Shown: positions 26,732-35,277, counted from the stretch's first letter. The stretch is 64,000 nucleotides of DNA from Roseiflexus sp. (GCA_017743475.1 JAGHYV010000004.1:25813-89812); one strand, 5' to 3'. Numbers and translations: made by a program. Notes: generated by a model not told the origin, from the sequence alone.

Positions 26732-28888
26732 ATGCACATCTCCTGTTACCATCACCGCATCCGTACACACTTGAGCCTGGCATGGGCGCTTCTGTTCCTG
26801 AGCGTCCTCATGTTGAACACTGCGCCCTCCAGCGCTGCGGCTGCGGCACGGTTGTCGTCCGAACCGAGGACATATCGCTTCGCCGATCTTGGCTACGGCG
26901 ACCGGACGGCGCGAACGATGTATGGCAGTCTGGATTATTTCTTTCCGGTTCCCGCCGGTGAAGAACCACTCGAAGGCGCGCGCCTGGAACTGATCTACAG
27001 CCACTCGCCGCTGCTGCTGCCGGAACGCTCGACAATGACCATTATCGTCAATGGTCTGTCGGTGCAGAGCGTGCGACTCACGCCAGACACCCGGACGAGA
27101 GCATCATTGACCGTGCCGCTGCCACCAGACCTGTTCAGCGGCGAGGGGTTCTTTGTGCAGGTGCGTTTCTACATGCGTCTGACTCGTGACGAGTGCGAAG
27201 AGACCCGCAATCCGGCGTTGTGGGCGACCATCCACGGCGACTCGCGCCTTGTGCTGCCGACGCGACCGGTCAGCACATACCGCCTGGAGCATCTCGACCG
27301 CCTGTTCCGTCCCCCGCCCGATGATCGTCCACCACTGACGCTGGTTATCCCGCCATCACCATCGCCCGAAGAACTGGAAGCGGCCGGGCTGATTGCGTTT
27401 CAGTTGGGACGCTGGGCGGCTGCCGTTCGCGCCGACTCGCGTCTCGACGTCGCTACGACCGTGCCCGACACTGCCAGCATCGTTATCGGAAGCGCACCCG
27501 CGCTGGCAGGGATGCTGCCATGGGGCGCCGTCGATTGGAACGGAACTGCGGTGACCATCAACGGCATTGCCATTCCCATAGATCACGGCGCCCTTGCGCT
27601 GGCGAACGACGGAACGCCACGCCTCCTCGTCACCGGCGCAACCCCGGCGGCAGTCCGCCTTGCTGCACGTACTCTCGTCACGCCGGAACGACGCGCCCTG
27701 CTTGATGGCGCGTATGTGGCGATTACCGATGCGCCGGTTGCCACAACGACGCTGGCGCCCTGGGTGAACGGCGCTGCCAGTTTCGCTCAACTCAATGTTC
27801 CAGAGCGGGTTGTGAACGGTTCTGGCGAGCATCGCATCGACCTGGGGTTCACCCGCCCCGCCGGGTGGCGTTTACGCGACGGCAGCACACTGACGCTCGA
27901 CGTGGAAGTGACCCCGGCAGTGCGCCGTGAAACGTCCTGGATTGCCGCCAGCGTCAATGGCATCGATCTGGGAGCGCAGCCGCTGCGGTTCGACACGGAT
28001 CGCCCTCAGCGGTATTCGTTCGCCCTGCCTGCCGATCTGCTCACCACAACCCTCGACGGCAGATCGATGCGCACCCTCGACCTGACCGTGCGCCTGTTTC
28101 TCGATCCGCCTGAGGAGGGGTGCGTTGTCGTCGATGGCGATAGTCTGCGCGCGACGTTGCTCCCCACCTCGGCGTGGCGTCTGCCGCACGACGTTATTTC
28201 GACGCTCGATCTCGGTCGGTTTCCCACACCCATGCTGAGCATCGATTCCCGTCTGCCGCTGACCGTGGTGTTGCCGCAACAACCCAACACAGCGGAGTAT
28301 GCCGCAGCGTTGCGCCTGATAGCGGCATCAGGTCGATGGGCGGACACCGACAGCATACCGGCGCCACAGCTGACCACTGCCGATCGTCTGGAAGAGCGCA
28401 GTGGGCGGCATCTCGTCCTGATTGGCAGTGCGGAACGCAATCCTATCAGCGCCGAAGCAATAGCCCGCCAACCAAATCGCCTAGCGCTACTCCAGGCTGT
28501 CGTCTACCGTCCCGACGACAATGGGCAGTGTCGCCTGCTGCTCACCCCTTCGCCCTGGCAACGCGACGCTGCGCTGCTCCTGATCGACGGTGCAACGCCG
28601 GAGGATCTGACCATCGGGGTTGCTGCGTTTGAACGCCGTGAAACCATCGAGCGTCTGCGCGGTCCGCTTGCGCTGATTCGCATCAATGCACTGCCCCAGA
28701 ACAGTGCTGGTGCATCAGATGTCGCTCCTCCGCCGATCAGTCTCATACCGCAGATCGAAACACCGCTGCTAGAGCGATTACCCGGCTGGCAGATCGCAGG
28801 CGCCGTGTTACTCGGTGCGTTTTTGAGCGCACTTGTTATTCTGCTAACCATTCAGGTGCGACAACGAACGCGACGGAAAACGCCATGA
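26732..28888 (+). CDS. BcsB-like periplasmic subunit of a cellulose-synthase-type complex
   Basis: The protein of 718 residues has a signal peptide (about 1-38, ending near SSAAAAA), a long beta-rich exported region and one C-terminal membrane anchor (about 688-708, AGAVLLGAFLSALVILL) with a basic tail. The pattern of two carbohydrate-binding plus flavodoxin-like domain repeats of BcsB fits: GSLDYFFPVPAGEEPLEGARLELIYSHSPLL near the start and the related LDVEVTPAV and LPLTVVLPQQPNTAEYAAALRLIA segments further on. BcsB guides the nascent glucan through the envelope and its C-terminal helix packs on BcsA. A BcsA-like synthase follows after 162 nt. Whether the polymer is cellulose is not shown by the sequence. 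Confidence 0.85.
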   Translation: MHISCYHHRIRTHLSLAWALLFLSVLMLNTAPSSAAAAARLSSEPRTYRFADLGYGDRTARTMYGSLDYFFPVPAGEEPLEGARLELIYSHSPLLLPERSTMTIIVNGLSVQSVRLTPDTRTRASLTVPLPPDLFSGEGFFVQVRFYMRLTRDECEETRNPALWATIHGDSRLVLPTRPVSTYRLEHLDRLFRPPPDDRPPLTLVIPPSPSPEELEAAGLIAFQLGRWAAAVRADSRLDVATTVPDTASIVIGSAPALAGMLPWGAVDWNGTAVTINGIAIPIDHGALALANDGTPRLLVTGATPAAVRLAARTLVTPERRALLDGAYVAITDAPVATTTLAPWVNGAASFAQLNVPERVVNGSGEHRIDLGFTRPAGWRLRDGSTLTLDVEVTPAVRRETSWIAASVNGIDLGAQPLRFDTDRPQRYSFALPADLLTTTLDGRSMRTLDLTVRLFLDPPEEGCVVVDGDSLRATLLPTSAWRLPHDVISTLDLGRFPTPMLSIDSRLPLTVVLPQQPNTAEYAAALRLIAASGRWADTDSIPAPQLTTADRLEERSGRHLVLIGSAERNPISAEAIARQPNRLALLQAVVYRPDDNGQCRLLLTPSPWQRDAALLLIDGATPEDLTIGVAAFERRETIERLRGPLALIRINALPQNSAGASDVAPPPISLIPQIETPLLERLPGWQIAGAVLLGAFLSALVILLTIQVRQRTRRKTP

Positions 28889-28913
28889 ATGAGTCCACCG
28901 CAAAAAGGCTACA

Positions 28914-29033
28914 TTACCGCAGAGGCGCAGCGTTCATAGAGGAAAATGCCATATCGTGTCGCTCAAACGCACGCTTCGCCGCACGTACATTTCATTTTTG
29001 AAGTTCTCTGTGCTCTCCGCATCTTGGCGGTAC
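28914..29033. repeat. imperfect inverted repeat between bcsB- and bcsA-like genes
   Basis: The left arm TACCGCAGAGGCGCAG (from 28914) and the right arm CTCTGTGCTCTCCGCATCTTGGCGGTA (28005 style; here about 29006-29032) are diverged inverted versions of one ACCGCAGAGACGCAGAG-like phrase. I recall similar phrases scattered between genes in several bacterial phyla. It lies wholly in the 162-bp gap; the track start at 28946 is inside it and is not used. Confidence 0.5.
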
Positions 29034-29050
29034 GTTTTTGCAGTGAAGTC

Positions 29051-31084
29051 ATGAATCGTTTCGTCCAGAAACTGCTGCCCGAAGACCCCGATCTGCGCGC
29101 AGAATTGCGCCTGGGATTGCTGCGCGTGCTCGTTGCCGCTAATCTGCTCCTCGGCTTCCTGTATCTGAGCTGGCGCTACTCTGCAACGATCAACTGGGCC
29201 GCCTGGCCCATCGCCATTGGTCTGGTGATTGCCGAAACATACAGTTATATTGACGCATGGCTGTTTGGGCTGACTCTCTGGAAACTGAAGCAGCGCGGCG
29301 AACCGCCGCCACCGCCCCCCAACGCAACTGTCGATGTCTTCATCACCTGCTACAACGAACCAGTTGAGATTGTGCGCGAAACAGCGATCGCTGCACGCGA
29401 CATTCGTTACCCGCACCGCACCTACCTGCTCGACGACGGCAATTCGCCAGCGATGCAGGCAATGGCAGAGGAGATCGGGATCCGGTATCTGGTACGCTCC
29501 GAGGAATGGAAAGGAAAACAGCGCCACGCCAAGGCAGGCAACCTAAATAACGCTCTCTGCCACACCAATGGCGAATTTGTGCTGGTGCTGGACGCCGATC
29601 AGATCCCATCACCCCATATTCTCGATCGCACGCTTGGATACTTTGCCGATGAGCGTGTAGCGCTGGTGCAAACACCACAATGGTTCTACAACGTTCCCCC
29701 AGACGACCCGCTTGGCAGCCAGGCGCCGCTCTTCTACGGTCCCATTATGCAGGGAAAAGATGGCTGGAACGCAGCGTTCTTCTGTGGATCGAACGCTGTC
29801 CTGCGCCGCGAGGCGCTCATGCAGATCGGCATCGCCAATTATGTGCGCGACCTGGAACTGCGGGTGCAGCGCGCCCTGCGCACCGCCGATACCCTGCTGC
29901 ACAAGGCTGCGCAACAGGTGAAGACCGCCGGGAATCAGGCGCTTCAGGCGGCCATTGACGAATTGCATGCTGCCGTGCGCACGAGTCGTCGCATGTTGCG
30001 CGAGGGACGCCCCATCCAGGAAGTCACCTGGTACTTCCAGCAGTGCGCTGCCGCCGCCGCGCGCCCAATTGTTGCCGACGACCTGGCGCGCCTGCGCGAC
30101 GAACTGACGACCATCCCCGGACTCGAAGGGGATGATGACCTCACCTCAACGCTGAGCCGGTCGCTCGATGACGAAGCGATCCTGCATACACTGACGACGC
30201 GCGAACGCTCGCCGCTGGCAGCCATTGCCACCGTGCGCGAGTTGCTGCTGGCGGTTGATATCGACCGCGCTGATGAAGCGCAACCGGTGATGCCGCTGGC
30301 AACGATCTCGGTGACCGAAGACATGGCGACGGCGATGCGTCTGCACGCCGCAGGGTGGCGTTCCGTCTATCATCATGAAATCCTGGCGCGCGGTCTGGCG
30401 CCAGAGGATCTCCGCTCGGCGCTCCAGCAACGCCTCCGCTGGGCACAGGGAACGATCCAGGTGATGCTGCGCGAAAATCCACTCTTCATACCGGGGTTGT
30501 GCTGGGGACAGCGCCTGATGTACTTTGCCACCATGTGGAGTTATCTTTCCGGTTTTTTTAGCGTTATCTACCTATCCGCGCCGATCTTCTACCTGATCTT
30601 TGGAATGCTGCCGGTGCGCACGCAGGCGGACGAATTTTTCTGGCGGCTCGTGCCCTACCTGATCACAAACGAACTGGTCTTCGCAGTAGCTGGATGGAAA
30701 CTGTCCACCTGGCGCGGAAGGCAGTACAGTTTGGCGCTCTTCCCACTCTGGATCCGGGCAGTCATCAGCGCCATCGGCAATGTGTACGCCGGACGACCGC
30801 TTGGTTTTGTTGTGACGCCAAAAGTACGTCAAGGAGGCACGCCTCTCTGGGGCGTATTGCGCCTGGTGCGGATCCAGCTCATCACCATAGCGCTCCTGGT
30901 GCTGGCTGCCGTATGGGGATTAACGCGACTGGCGTTAGGCTGGCAGATTGAAGGCATTCCAACACTGGTCAATGTCTTCTGGATCGGGTATGATTTGCTT
31001 ATGTTGAGCGTGGTGATCGACGCGGCGCTCTATCAACCGGACGAACAGGAACAACCTATGTCGGTGGCTGCGTCAGCAGCATAG
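29051..31084 (+). CDS. BcsA-like family 2 glycosyltransferase without PilZ
   Basis: This processive-type membrane glycosyltransferase of 677 residues has two N-terminal helices (about 25-70), a GT-A domain with VFITCYNEP (about 95), LDADQIPSP (about 180), VTEDMATAMRLHAAGW (about 420) and QQRLRWAQG (about 458), then about five C-terminal helices. These are the D, DxD, TED and QxxRW motifs of cellulose/hyaluronan-type synthases. Two oddities: roughly 145 residues rich in Ala/Arg/Leu helices separate FFCGSNAVLRREAL from TED, where BcsA has about 15, and no PilZ domain follows the last helix, so direct c-di-GMP activation as in BcsA is not expected. The ATG at 29051 gives a normal N-terminus. Confidence 0.88.
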   Translation: MNRFVQKLLPEDPDLRAELRLGLLRVLVAANLLLGFLYLSWRYSATINWAAWPIAIGLVIAETYSYIDAWLFGLTLWKLKQRGEPPPPPPNATVDVFITCYNEPVEIVRETAIAARDIRYPHRTYLLDDGNSPAMQAMAEEIGIRYLVRSEEWKGKQRHAKAGNLNNALCHTNGEFVLVLDADQIPSPHILDRTLGYFADERVALVQTPQWFYNVPPDDPLGSQAPLFYGPIMQGKDGWNAAFFCGSNAVLRREALMQIGIANYVRDLELRVQRALRTADTLLHKAAQQVKTAGNQALQAAIDELHAAVRTSRRMLREGRPIQEVTWYFQQCAAAAARPIVADDLARLRDELTTIPGLEGDDDLTSTLSRSLDDEAILHTLTTRERSPLAAIATVRELLLAVDIDRADEAQPVMPLATISVTEDMATAMRLHAAGWRSVYHHEILARGLAPEDLRSALQQRLRWAQGTIQVMLRENPLFIPGLCWGQRLMYFATMWSYLSGFFSVIYLSAPIFYLIFGMLPVRTQADEFFWRLVPYLITNELVFAVAGWKLSTWRGRQYSLALFPLWIRAVISAIGNVYAGRPLGFVVTPKVRQGGTPLWGVLRLVRIQLITIALLVLAAVWGLTRLALGWQIEGIPTLVNVFWIGYDLLMLSVVIDAALYQPDEQEQPMSVAASAA

Positions 31085-31209
31085 CGTAGTCTGATATGGC
31101 GGATTCCTCTCATAATCGGTGCTCCAGGGGTAACGTGATGAAAACCAACCACGAAATTTAACCCTGAGATCAGCAACAGAACGACCCGCATAGGAGGCAA
31201 AAGCGAGTC

Positions 31210-31563
31210 ATGATACTCCAGATCGAACAGGGCGATGATGGGGTCACAATCGTGCGTATGGAAGGTCGACTGGATCTGCTGACAGCTGCCGATGTCAAGC
31301 ATGATCTCACTGACCTGGTTGCCGATGGCCGGCGACGGCTGATTTTCGACCTGGAACGGGTCAGTTTTGTGGACAGTTCTGGGCTTGGCGCGCTGATCAG
31401 CAGCTTGAAGGCTGCGCGACAGGCAGGCGGTGATCTGCGGATCGCGCGGGCCAATGAGCAGGTTCGCACATTGCTGAAATTGACAACCCTCGAACGGGTG
31501 TTGCGACCCTACGAGACTATCGAGGAGGCTCGTGCTGGCTACACCTCGATCGCTGCTGATTGA
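31210..31563 (+). CDS. STAS-domain anti-sigma factor antagonist
   Basis: The 117 residues form a single STAS domain of the RsbV/SpoIIAA type: MILQIEQGDDGVTIVRMEGRLDLLTAADVKHDL and the phospho-acceptor loop FVDSSGLGALISSLKAAR, where the first serine of DSSG is the usual phosphorylated residue. A good AGGAGG site precedes the ATG. Its 3' end overlaps a GHKL-type kinase gene, the normal partner-switch pair. The PP2C response regulator at 25379 could dephosphorylate it; that link is inference. Confidence 0.92.
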   Translation: MILQIEQGDDGVTIVRMEGRLDLLTAADVKHDLTDLVADGRRRLIFDLERVSFVDSSGLGALISSLKAARQAGGDLRIARANEQVRTLLKLTTLERVLRPYETIEEARAGYTSIAAD

Positions 31564-32017
31564 AGCACAGGTTGCCACACAGACAATGGCAGAGGGTCTC
31601 GATGCCATGCACCATCTGCTGGCATGCTTCTGGGAAGACGCGGCACGCATCGACTATCTGCCCTCTGAAACGTGGCGACACCTGTTTACAACGGCGCTGG
31701 CGGAGGTTGTGGCGAATGGTTTGCGCCATGCGTATGCCCCCGAGACGCCTGAGCGCCCGTTGCGGTTGCGGCTGCGCCTCTTTCCAGATCGCGTCGAGGC
31801 GCTCCTGATCGATCAGGGCGAGCCGTACCGTTCAGCGCCCTGCACCACGAACCTGCCCGATGATCGTGTTGACATCGCAGACCTGCCAGAGAGCGGGTAT
31901 GGATTGAGCATCGCGTATGCAGCACTCGATATGGTGCGCTACCATCGCACGCGTGGCGGGTACAATTGCTGGAAACTGGTCAAAAAATTGCAGCAGAAGC
32001 ACAAAAGTAAATCTTGA
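31532..32017 (+). CDS. RsbW-like anti-sigma factor / serine kinase
   Basis: The 161 residues fit the small GHKL ATPases that bind sigma factors or phosphorylate STAS proteins. Visible motifs are the N-box HLFTTALAEVVANGLRHAY, a degenerate LLIDQGEPY (G1-like, DxGxP) and PESGYGLSIAYAALDMVRYHR (G2-like). The GTG start, with GAGGAGG in front, lies inside the 3' end of the STAS gene (32-nt overlap), so the two are translationally coupled. No sigma factor gene is adjacent, so the final target is not known. Confidence 0.88.
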   Translation: MLATPRSLLIEAQVATQTMAEGLDAMHHLLACFWEDAARIDYLPSETWRHLFTTALAEVVANGLRHAYAPETPERPLRLRLRLFPDRVEALLIDQGEPYRSAPCTTNLPDDRVDIADLPESGYGLSIAYAALDMVRYHRTRGGYNCWKLVKKLQQKHKSKS

Positions 32018-32099
32018 TTTACCACACGCAGTGGTATATACTTGCGACGGTATGCGTTTGCGCTGCCGTCACAACCATGCACGCAAAGGAGGCTTCCAG

Positions 32100-32882
32100 A
32101 TGGCTAATACGCAGACCCGTCGCGCTGCACCTGATCTCCAATCGTCGAGTGATTCGTCTACGATGCTTGCGCCGCGCAAGCGCGCGATGCCATTGTGGGG
32201 GTGGTCGCGCAATCAGACGCAGGCGCAGGTGGATAGCAGGCAACCACAGCGCGGTTCGCGTCTGACGTCCTTCTGGAAGGCATTGATCATCACATCATTT
32301 GTGATCAACATTGTGCTGCTGACAGTGGTGCTGTTGCTTGTCGGGTTCATTGTTCAATGGCGACAGCAGATCACATCGACTGCCATGCTGGGGCAGGGGT
32401 TTGCTGCCGATAATGTCGCCGAACTGCGCAGCATCGTCGCTGGATTGCAGGGCGCAACGATTCGTACTACGATCCCGCTCGATCAACCGCTGCCATTGAA
32501 GGGCGCTGGCGTGATCGTGCCGGTTGATCAGCAGACGACAGTAACACTGGTCGAACCAGTTCCATTGCAGTTGAGCGGAGCAGATATCGATCTCGGCAAC
32601 GGCAATCGCCTGCGCGCTAATAATATCCGCCTTACCTTGCCAGCAGGAACGCCGTTGCGCATTGCGCTAAAGATGGATATTCCGCTCGACGACGTCACCA
32701 TTCCGGTGCGCCTCAACGTACCGGTCGAAATACCGCTCAAGGATACCGAACTCGGTCCACAATTCCAGCGTCTGGGATGGCTGGTGGATCGTCTTGTCGG
32801 TCCCCTCGCGCCAGTATTGGGACTCGACCCGATTCCGCCTGCGCCGCCAGCGCCACGCTATCAACCATCATCACAACCATGA
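32100..32882 (+). CDS. single-pass membrane protein of unknown function
   Basis: This protein of 260 residues has a polar, Arg/Gln-rich cytoplasmic N-terminus (about 1-60), one strong transmembrane helix (about 63-85, ALIITSFVINIVLLTVVLLLVGFIV) and a likely extracytoplasmic part dominated by alternating hydrophobic beta-like strands such as TIRTTIPLDQPLPL, TTVTLVEPVPLQL and VTIPVRLNVPVEIPL, then a Pro-rich end. I do not recognise a family. An AAAGGAGG site supports the ATG at 32100; the track start is 61 codons too early. The stop overlaps the HAD gene (ATGA), so it is co-translated with it and follows the STAS/RsbW pair by 82 nt. Confidence 0.82.
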   Translation: MANTQTRRAAPDLQSSSDSSTMLAPRKRAMPLWGWSRNQTQAQVDSRQPQRGSRLTSFWKALIITSFVINIVLLTVVLLLVGFIVQWRQQITSTAMLGQGFAADNVAELRSIVAGLQGATIRTTIPLDQPLPLKGAGVIVPVDQQTTVTLVEPVPLQLSGADIDLGNGNRLRANNIRLTLPAGTPLRIALKMDIPLDDVTIPVRLNVPVEIPLKDTELGPQFQRLGWLVDRLVGPLAPVLGLDPIPPAPPAPRYQPSSQP

Positions 32883-33577
32883 CAGCACATAAACTCGTTC
32901 TCTGGGATATTGATGGCACGCTGCTCTACAGCGGCGGCGTTGCGGGCGAAGCGATGCGCGCCGCAATGACGCGCGTCTATGGTCGCCCATCTGTCAATGA
33001 ACGGCGCTCCTACGCTGGCAAAACGGATCAGCAGATCATCCTCGAGACCTTCCCGGAACGTTCACCGGAGGAACTGCTTGGCCAGCTTGATGAGTTTACC
33101 GCTGCCTACCTGGATATCCTGAGTGCGTGGGAGGATGCATTTCGCACCCGCGGGCGCATCCTGGAAGGCGCAATTGAAATCCTGCAACGACTGCGTGCCA
33201 GAGGGGTTGTCCAGTCATTGCTGACCGGGAATCTTGCACCAGTAGCGCATCTCAAACTGCGCATGATGAATCTCGTTGAGTTTTTCGACTTCGAGATCGG
33301 CGCATATGGCAGCGACAGTCCGCGCCGCACGGATCTCCCCTCGATCGCGGCAGAGCGTGCTGCCCGGCGCTATGGACGTGTCTTTGCCGGACCCGACATT
33401 GTTATCGTTGGAGACACGCCAAACGACATTGCATGCGCACGCGCCGTCGGTGCACGCGCCGTGGCAGTTGCGACTGGTCCGTTTGGCGTCGAAGAACTGC
33501 GTACGCATGCCCCTGATGCAGTACTCCCCGATCTCACCGATACCAGCGCTGCGCTGACAGCCATACTTGCTCAGTGA
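32879..33577 (+). CDS. HAD-superfamily phosphatase (phosphoglycolate phosphatase-like)
   Basis: The 232 residues show HAD motifs: LVLWDIDGTLLYSGG (motif I with nucleophile and acid-base aspartates), SLLTGNLAPVAHLKL (motif II Thr), a Lys-free middle, and VIVGDTPNDIACARAVGARAVAVATG (motif IV, DTPND). A C1-type helical cap lies between motifs I and II. Such enzymes remove phosphate from small metabolites, often phosphoglycolate or sugar phosphates; the exact substrate is unclear. The ATG overlaps the preceding stop. The motif order is complete. Confidence 0.88.
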   Translation: MTAHKLVLWDIDGTLLYSGGVAGEAMRAAMTRVYGRPSVNERRSYAGKTDQQIILETFPERSPEELLGQLDEFTAAYLDILSAWEDAFRTRGRILEGAIEILQRLRARGVVQSLLTGNLAPVAHLKLRMMNLVEFFDFEIGAYGSDSPRRTDLPSIAAERAARRYGRVFAGPDIVIVGDTPNDIACARAVGARAVAVATGPFGVEELRTHAPDAVLPDLTDTSAALTAILAQ

Positions 33578-33730
33578 AGCAACGGCTTCAGGAGCGTTTC
33601 CGGTGCAGCTCCTGCACAAGAATTTGGTCTTCCTCTTTCCAGCGTTCAACCTTTCTACCACATCGTGATCAATCAGGATGCATTCCCGCCGAGGCGCACC
33701 ATAGCGGCAACCCCGAACCAACAACGAAAT
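33578..33730. other. intergenic stretch between convergent HAD and flp genes
   Basis: There is no gene in this 153-bp stretch. It contains a copy of the GTTCAACC repeat word near 33642. The overlapping plus-strand track ORF 33574-33972 is antisense to the pilin gene and is a shadow. Confidence 0.6.
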
Positions 33731-33756
33731 CGCCCCCCTGGTTACCCAGAGGGGCG
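33731..33756 (-). terminator. intrinsic terminator of the flp pilin gene
   Basis: On the minus strand an 11-bp stem CGCCCCTCTGG/CCAGGGGGGCG (one G-U pair) with a GTAA loop is followed by ATTTCGTTGTT. It starts 25 nt after the flp stop codon and would make flp monocistronic. Confidence 0.75.
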
Positions 33757-33780
33757 GCGACCAACGAGCGCGAACCGATA

Positions 33781-33939
33781 CTAGCGGCTCAGACCACTAT
33801 TGATCTGGCTGAAGACCTGGCTGACGCGGTTGCCAAGCAGGGTGAGGATACCGATGACAACGATGGCGATCAGCACGAGGATGAGTGCGTACTCAACCAG
33901 ACCCTGGCCTTCTTCCCTGGCGAAGAAACTGCGAACCAT
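33781..33939 (-). CDS. flp: Flp/Fap-type (type IVb) pilin
   Basis: This gene is too short for the ORF track. The minus strand encodes 52 residues from an ATG at 33939 with a strong AAGGAGG site: MVRSFFAREEGQGLVEYALI, then a hydrophobic helix LVLIAIVVIGILTLLG and a short tail ending NSGLSR, stop TAG. The Glu at +5 of GQGLVEYAL and the hydrophobic helix are hallmarks of Flp pilins processed by a TadV/CpaA prepilin peptidase (cleavage expected before or near GLVEY). It has its own promoter and terminator. Tad assembly genes (tadA, B, C, Z) are not in this window. Confidence 0.92.
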   Translation of the reverse strand: MVRSFFAREEGQGLVEYALILVLIAIVVIGILTLLGNRVSQVFSQINSGLSR

Positions 33940-33987
33940 TGCGAAACCTCCTTAGAAATTGGGTTGAACTAAATGAACCACAACCCT

Positions 33988-34016
33988 AGTATAGACATCG
34001 GATCCCTGGTTCTCAA
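33988..34016 (-). promoter_or_regulatory. flp pilin promoter
   Basis: The minus strand shows TTGAGA (34016-34011), a 17-nt spacer and TATACT (33993-33988), 49 nt before the pilin ATG. It is a strong sigma-70/A match, in keeping with abundant expression of a structural subunit. Confidence 0.78.
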
Positions 34017-34200
34017 TAGGCAATCAGTCCCAAAAAAAAGACGGTACTCTGTGAACGCTCTCTTAGGAAACGGGTAGGACTTTTGGGCGATACGATAACG
34101 GGTAGAAGCGATAACAGGCAGAGCCTGGCAAAACGACCAGAGAGCCCCACAGCTTGGACAGTCCGCTGGCTTCAAGGCAATGTTCTTTTCTCTAGCATTC
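34017..34200. other. gap upstream of the flp promoter
   Basis: No coding sequence is seen. It contains an A-run and a repeated word ACGATAAC / GCGATAAC at about 34090-34110, which could be a regulator site. The DegS-like kinase gene ends at 34201 on the same strand. Confidence 0.4.
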
Positions 34201-35277
34201 CTACATCGGTAGGGGGATCAACGCTTCGACGCGCGTACCACGTCCGATGGCGCTTTCGATGCCGAACTCACCGCGGAGCAGCGTTTCGACCTGTTGACGG
34301 AGTGTGGCGATTCCCATGTTGCGCCGTCCGCTGTCATCAGCCAGCACGTCGCTGACGTGGAATCCGCTGCCGTCATCCTCGACCGATACGTGGATCATGC
34401 GCGTTCCACCAACATCATCGCGCACGCTGACAAGCACGCGCGCCTGGGTGGCATTAGCATGCTTGATGACATTGTTGAGCGCCTCTTGAATAAAGCGAAA
34501 AATGGCGACTTCGTAGTGGGAAGGCAGGCGCATATCAAGATTCTGCACCATCAGGTTGATGTCGAGTTTGTTCTTTTCGCTTACCTGCTGAACATAGCGG
34601 CGTAACGTCGGCGCAAGACCGAGATCGTCGAGGATCATGGGGCGGAGATCGAAGATGAAGCGGCGCGTGTCCTGGAGGGTGGCATTAATGGCATGTTTGA
34701 GAGCGCCAAGCTCAGCGCGCGCCATCTCGACATCGCGGTCAAGCAGACGCTGGCAGATTTCAGCACGCAGCACGAGGTTGCTCATCGATTGCGCCGGACC
34801 GTCGTGCATCTGCAGCGAGATGCGCAAACGTTCTTTTTCCTGCGCCTGAATAATATCAGCGATCAACTGGTCGCTTCCAATCATCCCAGGCGCACTGCCG
34901 GAGGGTGCAGCAATGCCCAGCAGTGGTTCGAGCGCAGTGATCAGTTCAAACACCTGACTCTGCCGTTGTTTGGTGGCCTGCTGACGATATTGCAGTTGCT
35001 CAAGCTGGCTGCGCATCGTCAGGAGACGCATTTGCACCTCCTGCGCCGAAGCATAAAAATTCTTAATGTCCGCCTTGCTGTACCGATCAATATTGACATC
35101 CAGATCACGCAGGCGATTTGAGACGGCCAGTTCGCGTTGCTGGAGTTTTTCGACCTCGTTGGAAGTTTGCCGCAAAAGTGCTTCGATCTCGATCAGTTCC
35201 TTGCGCGCTTTTTCCAAATCGGCATTCAATTTATCGTAGAGTTCTTTGATAGATGGCGCAGTATCATTCACCGTCAC
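34201..35277 (-). CDS. DegS-like soluble sensor histidine kinase
   Basis: This protein of 358 residues has no membrane helix. The first about 125 residues are a long coiled coil (LNADLEKARKELIEIEALLRQTSNEVEKLQQRELAVSNRL), like the sensor part of Bacillus DegS. Then comes HisKA_3 with EKERLRISLQMHDGPAQSMSNLVLRAEIC (phospho-acceptor histidine in MHDGPAQ) and an HATPase with EALNNVIKHANA, DDGSGF and GIATLRQQVETLLRGEFGI. These kinases pair with NarL/DegU-type regulators, but no such gene is adjacent. It lies upstream of the pilin gene on the same strand, but the pilin has its own promoter in the 260-bp gap. Confidence 0.92.
   Translation of the reverse strand: MTVNDTAPSIKELYDKLNADLEKARKELIEIEALLRQTSNEVEKLQQRELAVSNRLRDLDVNIDRYSKADIKNFYASAQEVQMRLLTMRSQLEQLQYRQQATKQRQSQVFELITALEPLLGIAAPSGSAPGMIGSDQLIADIIQAQEKERLRISLQMHDGPAQSMSNLVLRAEICQRLLDRDVEMARAELGALKHAINATLQDTRRFIFDLRPMILDDLGLAPTLRRYVQQVSEKNKLDINLMVQNLDMRLPSHYEVAIFRFIQEALNNVIKHANATQARVLVSVRDDVGGTRMIHVSVEDDGSGFHVSDVLADDSGRRNMGIATLRQQVETLLRGEFGIESAIGRGTRVEALIPLPM

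Noticed and set aside
33574-33972. Plus-strand ORF of 132 aa downstream of the HAD gene
   Set aside because: It is antisense to the clear Flp pilin gene with its own ribosome-binding site, promoter and terminator, and has no family-like sequence.
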